DNA of 64,000 nucleotides from Olavius algarvensis Delta 4 endosymbiont (GTDB taxonomy: Bacteria > Desulfobacterota > Desulfobacteria > Desulfobacterales > CAJINA01). The DNA is taken from assembly GCA_905176665.1 (NCBI GenBank), contig CAJINA010000165.1, positions 62,001 through 126,000 on the forward strand, given 5' to 3'. Below are positions 25,766 to 32,647 of the stretch, in pieces (the stretch's first letter is position 1; the number at the start of each line of letters is the position of its first letter). Position numbers and translations under genes: made by a program. Under the pieces are notes generated by a model. The model made no database searches. It had not been told where the DNA came from and saw nothing but the letters and a program-made list of their open reading frames with translations.

Positions 25766-26017
25766 CTAGTCAGTGGAGGGCTCCTCCGAATCGTTCCGCA
25801 TGGAGAACTCAACCGCCTCGCGCAGGTATCTTAAAGACTCCTGGGCGGCCTCCTCGTCGATCTTCCGGATGGCAAACCCGGCATGCACGATGACGTAGTC
25901 GCCGACCTGGGCATCTTCAACCAGTAAAAGGCTGGCTTTTCTTTTGACCCCATCGACATCAATGGTTGCCATTTCATCTTCAATTTTGACGATCATAGAG
26001 GGGACCGCAAGACACAT
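25766..26017 (-). CDS. hypC: Hydrogenase assembly chaperone HypC
   Basis: An 83-residue chaperone. It begins MCLAVPSMI; Cys2, freed by Met removal, is essential in the family for binding HypD and the large-subunit precursor, which decides for ATG 26017 rather than the GTG two codons earlier. AAGGAAG is the ribosome-binding site. The family motif AQVGDYVIVHAGFAI is present. The start overlaps the 3' end of the maturation protease gene by 38 bp. The C-terminal tail is acidic. Confidence 0.96.
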   Translation of the reverse strand: MCLAVPSMIVKIEDEMATIDVDGVKRKASLLLVEDAQVGDYVIVHAGFAIRKIDEEAAQESLRYLREAVEFSMRNDSEEPSTD

Positions 26018-26516
26018 TTTCACAACTTCCTTTTTTACAGGTTACGCCCAGTTTTTCCAGCTCGGCCAGGACCAGCTCAATGACGGGACCGACCTTGTTT
26101 TCTGCTGTTGCGGTGAGTTCTGTGCTCAGGGTTTCCATGTCCTCCGGCTCCACACCGAGGATGACCGTTTCCGGCTGATGATCCATGGCCTGGATCAGCG
26201 TCAGGGCCTCCAGGAAGTCGACCTGGTGGACCGAATTCTTGGCCCGGATGCGGTCAGGGATGTCTTTTTGTTCGATACGGTACATATCACCCGGCTGGCC
26301 GCCGTTGCGAATGATATCGATGACGATCAGGTGGTCCGGTTTGGAGATAATGCCCAGCAGGTGCACCCCGAGAACGCCGCCGTCCACCAGCTGTACATTT
26401 TCAGGGAATTCGAACATTTGATCCATGCGTTTCATCACATGGATCCCGAAACCTTCGTCCTTGAAAAGCACGTTGCCGATCCCGAGCACCATGATCTCTT
26501 TGGTTGCTTTTTCCAT
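25980..26516 (-). CDS. hynD: [NiFe] hydrogenase maturation endopeptidase
   Basis: A 178-residue protease of the HybD/HyaD/HyaP family. It removes the C-terminal peptide of the large subunit after nickel insertion. The conserved start is MVLGIGNVLFKDEGFGIHV, where the Glu in DEGFG is a metal-binding residue; an Asp in VDGGVLGVHLLG is the second and a later His (VHQVDFLEAL) the third expected ligand. The target here would be the 15-residue tail [15 protein letters not shown] of the adjacent large subunit. It is 255 bp after the large subunit, with a strong hairpin in between, and overlaps hypC. The C-terminus has extra cysteines (CKKGSCENVSC). Confidence 0.92.
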   Translation of the reverse strand: MEKATKEIMVLGIGNVLFKDEGFGIHVMKRMDQMFEFPENVQLVDGGVLGVHLLGIISKPDHLIVIDIIRNGGQPGDMYRIEQKDIPDRIRAKNSVHQVDFLEALTLIQAMDHQPETVILGVEPEDMETLSTELTATAENKVGPVIELVLAELEKLGVTCKKGSCENVSCGPLYDRQN

Positions 26517-26723
26517 AGGTTCTCAGTTCATATCTTTAGTTTATAGGTCCCGAATTGATCAGCCCGCTACCACCATCCAGTCACCAACCATAGCGGCCCG
26601 ACACATTGCCGGATGGGAGACGTTTGTACCACCGTTTCCGGCACCACGCAAGTTATTGGATAACCTTTGAGAGGGAGCATATTCCGGCAACGGAATTTTA
26701 GGGCAGGGTCGGTTGGCCAAAAA

Positions 26724-26766
26724 CGGGGAACTCCCGCCGCCCGGAAGGCAGCGGGAGTTCTCGTGG
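26724..26766 (-). terminator. Hairpin after the hydrogenase large subunit
   Basis: GAACTCCCGC and GCGGGAGTTC form a perfect 10-bp stem with an about 13-nt loop; on the minus strand it is followed by CCCCGTTTTTGG. It begins 6 bp after the stop of the large-subunit gene and may terminate most structural-gene transcripts or protect their 3' ends, keeping hynD-hyp expression lower. Confidence 0.7.
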
Positions 26767-26771
26767 AGGTG

Positions 26772-28421
26772 TTACAGAGCTTTGACTTTGTAAACCTGGT
26801 TCGAATCGGGATCGATGACATGCACCGCACAGGCAATGCAGGGATCGAAGGAATGCACGGTCCGCAGAACTTCCAGCGGCTTTTTCGGATCCGCAATCGG
26901 CGTTCCGATAAGTGCTTCTTCCAGCGGTCCCGGCTGGCCCTTGCCATCCCGCGGCCCCAGGTTCCAGGTTGAAGGTACAACGTACTGGTAATTTTTGATC
27001 TTATTGCCTTCAATGATACACCAGTGGCCCAGCGATCCGCGCGGTACGTCGCAGAGCCCCACACCTTCGCCGTAGCTCGGGAATTCCCACGGTGTGTAAG
27101 TGGCCGTATCACCGCTCTTGAGGTTGCCGAGCAGCTCGCCCATCCATTTCTCGATACGTTGACCGATAACCAGCGTCTCGATCCCGCGGGCAGCGGTCCG
27201 GCCAAGGGTGGAGAACAGGGCACCGGCGCCCACGCCGAGTTTACCGAGGACCATGTCCACAACCGGTTTGATTTCCGGGTGGCCATTGGCATAGGCGACC
27301 AGAACGCGGGAGAGCGGACCGACTTCCGTGGCCATGCCGTCATAACGCGGCGCCTTCAGCCAGCTGTAGTCTCCGCCGCCGGGACGGTACTTGGGATCTT
27401 CCTTCAACGGTTTGGTCTCGCCTTTCCAGGGATGCTTGGCATCACCTTTTTCATACCAGGCGCGGGTCACATCCTCGGTCACCTTGTCCTGGACGGCCAT
27501 ACCGACATTGGCGATATCGCGCTTGGCAATCACGCCGCGGGGCATGTAGAGGCTTTCCGGTTCCTGGGCGGATTCCGGAAAATCACCCCAGGCCATGAAG
27601 TTGGAGGTGCCGCCGATGCCGGCCCAGTCCTTGTAGAAACTGGCCACGGCCAGCAGATCGGGAATGTAGACTTTCTCGATAAACTGCTGGGTTTCGCGGG
27701 TAATGTACAGGAACTCGGCCAGGCGGTCCGGTTTCAGGTCGCCTACACAGGTCATACCGCCCACCACTAGTGATTGGGGGTGGGGATTCTTGCCGCCGAA
27801 GATGGCGTGCATTCGAGCGGACTTGGCCTGGAGGCGCAGAGCTTCCACATAATGGGCCACTGCCATTAGGTTGGCCTCCGGGGGCAACTTGTAGGCCTTG
27901 TGGCCCCAGTAAGCGTTTTCAAAGGGCCCCAGCTGACCGCTGGCGACGAACTTTTTCACGCGGTCCTGGACGCCCTTGAAATACTTGGTGCCGCCATAGG
28001 GTGCATCGCTGATGTTGTCTGCCAGGGTCGCGGTGGCCTTGGGGTCAGCGGAGAGTGCGCTGACAATATCGACCCAGTCAAGTGCATGCAGGTGATAGAA
28101 ATGAACAATGTGGTCATGCTGGTACTGGGCACCATGCAGGAGGTTCCTGAGGATTCTGGCATTGTCGGGAATCTGGACGCCGACTGCGTCTTCGACTGCC
28201 CTCACCGAGGACAGAGCATGGATGTACGTTCAGACGCCGCATGAACGCTGCACGAAATGCTGTGCATCTCTGGGATCCCGCCCCTGCAGCATGATTTCGA
28301 TACCACGGAACATCTGGCCGGAACTCCAGGCATTTACAACTTTACCGCCGGCCACTTCAACTTCGACTCGCATGTGACCTTCGATCCTTGTAATCGGATC
28401 AATCATTATTCTCTTACCCAT
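26772..28421 (-). CDS. hynA: Periplasmic [NiFe] hydrogenase large subunit with in-frame TGA (candidate selenocysteine at residue 64)
   Basis: Read through one in-frame TGA (28230-28232) this is a 549-residue large subunit of a group 1 uptake hydrogenase, which oxidises H2 in the periplasm. The N-terminal motif reads [22 protein letters not shown], where all relatives I know have RxCGVC, so the TGA stands exactly at the second Ni-binding cysteine. Before the [23 protein letters not shown]. After it the frame is intact to the C-terminus, including [30 protein letters not shown] and the C-terminal [11 protein letters not shown] (Cys528, Cys531), then a 15-residue tail for HynD cleavage. No other stop or frameshift. 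A hairpin resembling a bacterial SECIS starts 15 nt after the TGA. Ribosome-binding site GGAGATAAT. It follows the small subunit by 45 bp. Alternatives are a nonsense mutation or a base-call error. Confidence 0.85.
28196..28214 (-). promoter_or_regulatory. Bacterial SECIS-like hairpin downstream of the in-frame TGA
   Basis: On the minus strand CTGTCCTC (28214-28207) pairs with GAGGGCAG (28203-28196): eight base pairs, one of them a T-G wobble, around the loop GGT (28206-28204). The loop starts 23 nt after the TGA and its first base is G. These features fit the loose bacterial SECIS model (short apical loop with an early G, stem starting within about 10-20 nt of UGA). The paired bases lie in codons for LSSVRAV, using the less common Arg codon AGG. 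Function is inference. Confidence 0.6.
28230..28232 (-). other. In-frame TGA at conserved Ni-ligand cysteine position
   Basis: The codon row is CGT TCA TGC GGC GTC TGA ACG TAC ATC CAT, i.e. R-S-C-G-V-TGA-T-Y-I-H. TGA differs by one base from both Cys codons. The standard annotation would split the gene here into 28230-28421 and a fragment starting about 28205. Confidence 0.95.
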
Positions 28422-28466
28422 ATTATCTCCTCTCTTCTTCTGAAAAGAATTTAACGTCTAATCTGA

Positions 28467-29408
28467 TTACATTTCCTCGTAAAACGGTGTCATTGTATCC
28501 CAAAATTTCGGCTCACTGCAGCCGATGCAGGGAGCTCCCGCTTCCACCGGCCAGCTCGTGCCGTCGTTGAACTTGGCCACCGGACAGTTGTTGTAGGTTT
28601 CCGGTCCGCGGCAACCCACCTGGTACAGGCAGTAGCCATTGGCAGCCTCTGCGCTGCCGAATTCCGTGACGAATTCCTCGTTTTCGAAATGGGACCGGCG
28701 CGGGCACTGGTCATGAATGGTTTTCCCATATGCAAACAGGGGGCGCCCCTTGTCATCCAAGGCCGGTAGTTTGCCGAGCAGCAGGTAGTTGACCACGGTA
28801 CCGACCAGGTTGATCGGATTCGGCGGGCAGCCGGGAATATTGAGGGTGGAAGCACCGATCGCTTCGCCGACCCCGACGTATCCGCCCGGGTTGGGATCGG
28901 CACCGGCGATGCCGCCATACGCGGCGCAGCTTCCAATGGCGATGGTCGCGGCAGCCTGGGGAACGACTTCCTTGGCGATCTCCAGAAAACTCCGGCCAGC
29001 AACCTTACCATAGCCGCCGTTATACTTCGTTGCAACCGCACCCTCCACGACACAGATGAACTTGCCTTTGTACTTCTTGACCGCAGCATGCAGGTTTTCT
29101 TCGGCCTGGTGACCGGCAGCCGCCATGATCGTCTCGTGGTATTCAACCGAGAGGATCTCAAGCACCAGCTCGTCAATGAAGGGGTAGTTCGATCTCAGCA
29201 GCGCTTCCGAGCAGCCTGTGCACTCACCGAAATGCAGCCAAACAACTGGCGGACGCTGGGCCGGAGCCGCAAATACCTCGGCGACTTTCGGGACATAGGA
29301 TGCCGACAGCCCCATGGTCGCGGTAAGGGCGGTACAATACTTCATGAAATCCCTCCGCGATACGCCCTTACTTTTCAACCTTTCATAGAATGTTTTTTCC
29401 TGTTCCAT
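28467..29408 (-). CDS. hynB: Periplasmic [NiFe] hydrogenase small subunit
   Basis: A 313-residue small subunit carrying the three electron-transfer clusters. A Tat signal is visible (SRRDFMKYCTALTATMGLSASYVP, about residues 17-40), so the heterodimer is exported folded. The proximal-cluster site starts HFGECTGCSEALLR; others are AIGSCAAYGG, IPGCPPNP, and the medial/distal region with CPRRSHFE, CLYQVGCRGPETYNNCP and APCIGCSEPKFWD. ATG 29408 has AGGAGGTG 5 bp upstream; the GTG two codons earlier overlaps it. No C-terminal membrane anchor, so the enzyme is probably soluble and donates electrons to periplasmic cytochrome c3. First gene of the hydrogenase unit. Confidence 0.96.
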   Translation of the reverse strand: MEQEKTFYERLKSKGVSRRDFMKYCTALTATMGLSASYVPKVAEVFAAPAQRPPVVWLHFGECTGCSEALLRSNYPFIDELVLEILSVEYHETIMAAAGHQAEENLHAAVKKYKGKFICVVEGAVATKYNGGYGKVAGRSFLEIAKEVVPQAAATIAIGSCAAYGGIAGADPNPGGYVGVGEAIGASTLNIPGCPPNPINLVGTVVNYLLLGKLPALDDKGRPLFAYGKTIHDQCPRRSHFENEEFVTEFGSAEAANGYCLYQVGCRGPETYNNCPVAKFNDGTSWPVEAGAPCIGCSEPKFWDTMTPFYEEM

Positions 29409-29788
29409 CTGCACCTCCTTGATGCTATTTATAAGTGGCCTAAACGCTACAATGCCCTAAACTTGCCTGAAAACCTACCTGATAACTAATAATTAGTAAC
29501 TGAATACGGTCTAGTTTTCTAAGCTAAAACCATAGGATAGGTTAATAGTTATCTTGGGTGTCGGTACGCTATCCGGGTTACAAAATTGTACAAAGGCATG
29601 GGTTGGCGCAGGTTCTCAACCAGACCGTCCGGCCCGGTCAAGGTACACCGGGTGATTTAACCAGCGACTCGGGGATTTAACCGGGTGGGCAAACAGATCT
29701 TTAGTCTGGATCGTTTCGGCGTTATTCGCCTGGCACGGCAAGACAGTTTCGGCCTATTGCCTGAACGAGCCCGCTCCCTCGCTATCTG
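29409..29788. other. Hydrogenase upstream region
   Basis: 380 bp between hynB (reading left) and a hypothetical gene whose 3' end faces it. The half nearer hynB is AT-rich and should hold the promoter; the palindrome ACTAAT-A-ATTAGT at 29485-29497 is a possible regulator site. A TTATAAAT at about 29435 on the minus strand could be a -10 box but lacks a good -35. The rest (29580-29788) is GC-rich with a repeated GATTTAACC word at 29652 and 29675. No gene seen. Confidence 0.4.
29485..29497. promoter_or_regulatory. Palindrome upstream of hydrogenase genes
   Basis: ACTAAT and ATTAGT flank a central A; a perfect 13-bp inverted repeat about 75 bp before the hynB start. It could be an operator; no regulator is identified. 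Confidence 0.35.
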
Positions 29789-30250
29789 TTACAGGGGATT
29801 GCTGATTTCCACGGTCTCATCTTCCGCTATTTTAATGGGGGCCTCCAATTTCCCCACGGGCTGATCGTCTTCTATGATCTCTTCAGCTTCCACGTCCAAC
29901 AGATCGTCGATGCTCCCGCTTTCTTCCACGGGCACATCCTTGCTGCTCAGGGTGCGAATACACTCGGCATCATCTGCCTCAATTTGGAGCGTGTCATCGC
30001 CTTCCCGCTGGAGATAATCGTTCAATGAAGACGTCAGCTTTTCCGTAAAATAGCTGGCGGGGAAAAAGCTCTCGGTTCTGAGCAGGGTGATCACATGCCC
30101 CGGACCCTTGGCCAGTGCGGCTTTAACAGCTTGGACCGCATAAGACTCCTCGCAAAGAAGAGAATAGACGCCCTTGTCCAACTCGGCGTACTCCTTGATG
30201 ACGATCTGCTCACCGCCGGTGTTTCGGGATATCGAAAATCGTTGCTTCAT
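29789..30250 (-). CDS. Hypothetical acidic protein
   Basis: A 153-residue soluble protein that I do not recognise. The first half (MKQRFSISRNTGGEQIVIKEYAELDKGVYSLLCEESY) looks folded; the second half is very acidic and of low complexity (DDLLDVEAEEIIEDDQP), ending with VEISNPL. No signal peptide, membrane segment or cysteine motif (one Cys each in LLCEE and AECIRT). ATG 30250 is chosen because GGAGGG lies about 10 bp upstream; the longer frame to 30325 has none. It stands alone between the hydrogenase promoter region and the tRNA-Ser pair. The coding character is supported by codon usage and length only. Confidence 0.65.
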   Translation of the reverse strand: MKQRFSISRNTGGEQIVIKEYAELDKGVYSLLCEESYAVQAVKAALAKGPGHVITLLRTESFFPASYFTEKLTSSLNDYLQREGDDTLQIEADDAECIRTLSSKDVPVEESGSIDDLLDVEAEEIIEDDQPVGKLEAPIKIAEDETVEISNPL

Positions 30251-30428
30251 ATCTGGTGCCCTCCAATCTGCCCGCTGGGTTGGTATGATTTTTTTGGGAA
30301 AACCATAAAAGTCTCTGTCTGTCAACAGCCAAAAACAAGATTTTTTACTTTCCGATCAGATTGCTCGGCAGGAAGGGCGCATGGGCAAAAACAGTGCCAT
30401 TCGGTAAAAAAAATTAGTGCATAAGCCG

Positions 30429-30457
30429 TTGACCTGTGCGGTGATAAATGATAGAAA
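30429..30457 (+). promoter_or_regulatory. tRNA-Ser promoter
   Basis: TTGACC (30429-30434) and TAGAAA (30452-30457) are 17 bp apart, 14 bp before tRNA-Ser(TGA). Probably drives both serine tRNAs, which end at one terminator. Confidence 0.55.
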
Positions 30458-30471
30458 GTTGGTTTGTCTCA

Positions 30472-30557
30472 GGAGGGATGGCCGAGTGGTTTAAGGCGGC
30501 GGTCTTGAAAACCGTTGAGCGAAAGCTCCGTGGGTTCGAATCCTACTCCCTCCGCCA
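30472..30557 (+). tRNA. tRNA-Ser (TGA)
   Basis: An 86-nt class II tRNA. Acceptor GGAGGGA/TCCCTCC, anticodon stem around the loop CTTGAAA with anticodon TGA, a long variable arm (TTGAGCGAAAGCTC) and T-loop GGTTCGAATCC; CCA is encoded. Confidence 0.96.
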
Positions 30558-30673
30558 AAGATTGGCCCCATGTTTCCAGGCATTCAATAGTTGGAAACCT
30601 CTGGAAAGTGTTCAATTTCGCCGTAGGCCAAGGCGGGCACACGGTGAAAGGGAATGTTTTCCTGAGGTCTCCC

Positions 30674-30766
30674 GGAGAGATGGCCGAGCTGGCTGAAGGC
30701 GCTCGCCTGCTAAGCGAGTGTGGGGGGAAACTTCCACCGAGGGTTCGAATCCCTCTCTCTCCGCCA
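30674..30766 (+). tRNA. tRNA-Ser (GCT)
   Basis: A 93-nt class II tRNA with acceptor GGAGAGA/TCTCTCC, anticodon stem CTCGC/GCGAG around CTGCTAA (anticodon GCT), a long variable arm (GTGTGGGGGGAAACTTCCACC) and encoded CCA. It follows tRNA-Ser(TGA) by 116 bp on the same strand. Confidence 0.96.
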
Positions 30767-30773
30767 TATGATC

Positions 30774-30814
30774 AAAACAACCCCCTGGTTTGTTACCAGA
30801 GGGTTGTTTTTTTG
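30774..30814 (+). terminator. Rho-independent terminator of the serine tRNA unit
   Basis: AAACAACCCCCTGG and CCAGAGGGTTGTTT pair with one mismatch around TTTGTTA, followed by TTTTTT. It starts 8 bp after tRNA-Ser(GCT). Confidence 0.85.
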
Positions 30815-30897
30815 CAGCTGACATCGCCGGCCTTGGGATCGGGCCTTCTTTTTTAGGGTTGCCTCCCGGGCTGCAACCGTCTAAATAGGCTATTGCC

Positions 30898-32121
30898 ATG
30901 ACACTACGAGCACTTCTTTCTCTTCTTGTCGGAGCGAGCCTGCTTATCCTATCCGGCTGCATGGCCATGCCGACTCCCGAAACACACCCGACCACTGCGG
31001 GCAGCAACCTGGCCCACCAGTATGGAGAAGAGGTTCTGGCCTACCTGATGCAGGTAGTCCTTGGACAGGCGGGCGACCCCGACAATCGGGCCACTTGGCG
31101 TAGCCGTGGCCTCGATCAGGATCTTGATCTGGAACGCATAGCCGGCATCATGTCCGATCCCGGGGGCAATAAGACCGCCATCATGGTCAACGATCCCAAC
31201 ATCCTGGGACTTTCGAAGGTCCTCTACCATTACGCCCCGGAAATGAGTCAGTTTTCCGGTAATTACGCAACCAGCCTCTATCCTGCCACCGAACTCGTGG
31301 CGTTGCGGCTGTTTCTGCTCAAGCGGATTCAAGCCGACCGCAAAGTCTCTCTCCCGGCGCTTCTGAATCACCAGGCCCTGCTGCAGGATCCCGAGCGGGA
31401 AGCCACCCGCGCGGAGATGGCGGCCATGAATCTGACGCGTGATGAATTACGGTTGTTGCAGTCGGTTTTCCAATCGAAACCCTGGCTTTTCGACAGCCTT
31501 ACCAGCCCCTTTCTGGTGGCCGCTTTTTCAAGCTCCGGGATATTGGAAAAAGAGCCCCTGACGGCAAAGCTCATCTCCCGGGCAAGCTACCCGAATGCGG
31601 CCTGCAGGCCAATGGACACCTCGTCCGATCGAGATGCTCTGGTGATCGCTTTTCTACCGTCGATGACCCGGGAATTCAGCCCGGGAAACAGCGGCTTCAT
31701 ACCTTCCGATGCGTACCTGGCAGCTGTTGACAGCTTGAGACAGGGTATCCTGGCAGCACTTGGGAACATCGTCCAGCTGGAGATAAAAAAGGTCGCTATG
31801 GATCCGGCCGAATCAGCCGGGCAACGGTTGCAAAATCTCACCGCACGCAAAATCAGTTTTCGTTCCCTGAGCACGCGCCCCCTGGTTGTCCACCCCGGGA
31901 ATGCAGACCGCGTCGTCCAGGACACGTGCCCTGCGGCCGATTTTGCCATCATCCTCCTGGGCCGCAATGTGTACCAGTCCGTTCATATCGATCCGGCCAA
32001 AGACATCTACCCGGCAACAAACCGGATCTACCTGGATATCACCGATGTGAAACACGCCCAGGTATCATCGGAAGTAGACGATATCGGCCGGTTCCTCTAT
32101 GAGAAATTGAAATCGCGGTAG
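30898..32121 (+). CDS. Lipoprotein of unknown function
   Basis: A 407-residue protein with a lipoprotein signal: hydrophobic stretch ALLSLLVGASLLIL then lipobox LSGC (Cys21), followed by MAMPTP. I do not recognise the mature domain. It is rich in helices, with a C-terminal beta-rich part (IYLDITDVKHAQVSSEVDDIGRFLYEKLKSR). A phrase such as CPAADFAIILLGRNVY suggests a hydrophobic core, not a membrane span. Start at 30898 has a weak AGG upstream. It stands alone between the tRNA unit and the convergent ferredoxin gene. Envelope location follows from the lipobox; function is unknown. Confidence 0.8.
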   Translation: MTLRALLSLLVGASLLILSGCMAMPTPETHPTTAGSNLAHQYGEEVLAYLMQVVLGQAGDPDNRATWRSRGLDQDLDLERIAGIMSDPGGNKTAIMVNDPNILGLSKVLYHYAPEMSQFSGNYATSLYPATELVALRLFLLKRIQADRKVSLPALLNHQALLQDPEREATRAEMAAMNLTRDELRLLQSVFQSKPWLFDSLTSPFLVAAFSSSGILEKEPLTAKLISRASYPNAACRPMDTSSDRDALVIAFLPSMTREFSPGNSGFIPSDAYLAAVDSLRQGILAALGNIVQLEIKKVAMDPAESAGQRLQNLTARKISFRSLSTRPLVVHPGNADRVVQDTCPAADFAIILLGRNVYQSVHIDPAKDIYPATNRIYLDITDVKHAQVSSEVDDIGRFLYEKLKSR

Positions 32122-32221
32122 GAATGCTACGCAACGTAGACCGGGTAGGATCGTTTGTAAGCTGGATGTATCGATTTGGCCTTGGCTTCGCATTTCGACC
32201 AATGGGCTGCAAGCCTCGGTT

Positions 32222-32647
32222 TTACAATGCCTGTTTTACCATATGAATCGCATCCACGGGACACTCGGTTTCGCAAAATCCGCAGGCAATGCATTGACGC
32301 GGCCGCGCCAGGATCGGATAACCGATCGTGTCATCGGTACCCGGGGTATAATCCAGATCAAAACATGCGGTCGGGCACGCGTCCAGGCAGATTTTACAGG
32401 AGATGCACTTTTCCCGCACGATGACCGGCTTGGGCCATTTTTTCCGAAACCGGATGCGCCTGACGCGATTTCGCTCTGCGTCCAATACCGCCCCATGGGG
32501 GCAGATCCGGCCGCAGGCGCCGCAATCAAAGCATAATTGCTCAATCACCCGGTGCGCCTTGTTGCGCAACCCTGATATGGCGCCCACCGGGCACACCCTG
32601 GTACACACCGCGCAGCCAATGCACCTGTCCGTTATGAAAAATGCCAT
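32222..32647 (-). CDS. Polyferredoxin with four [4Fe-4S] motifs, partner of AOR
   Basis: A 141-residue protein with four complete CxxCxxCxxxCP motifs: CIGCAVCTRVCP, CFDCGACGRICP, CISCKICLDACP and CIACGFCETECP. Each binds a [4Fe-4S] cluster. A basic linker (RVRRIRFRKKWPKP) lies between the second and third motif. The ATG overlaps the AOR stop codon (TGATG), so it is translated by coupling and probably forms a complex with AOR as an electron acceptor subunit. The longer frame to 32974 is a shadow of AOR. Similar small polyferredoxins accompany AOR-family enzymes in other anaerobes; the precise partner is inference. Confidence 0.9.
   Translation of the reverse strand: MAFFITDRCIGCAVCTRVCPVGAISGLRNKAHRVIEQLCFDCGACGRICPHGAVLDAERNRVRRIRFRKKWPKPVIVREKCISCKICLDACPTACFDLDYTPGTDDTIGYPILARPRQCIACGFCETECPVDAIHMVKQAL

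Noticed and set aside
26567-27343. 258-codon minus-strand frame overlapping the end of the hydrogenase large subunit
   Set aside because: It is in another frame of the large-subunit gene, rich in Arg, Ser and Pro as out-of-frame reading of GC-rich DNA usually is, and has no family similarity.
28196-28232. Simple nonsense mutation or sequencing error in the hydrogenase gene
   Set aside because: Not fully excluded, but a single defect falling exactly on a redox-relevant cysteine codon, with TGA rather than TAA or TAG and a well-placed hairpin, is better explained by selenocysteine.
28230-28421. Annotating the hydrogenase N-terminus as a separate 63-residue protein
   Set aside because: It contains the exact N-terminal hydrogenase sequence, in the same frame as the rest, with only a TGA at a conserved cysteine; a single gene is the simpler reading.
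30448-30856. Open frames across the two serine tRNA genes
   Set aside because: They read through tRNA sequence and have no coding support.
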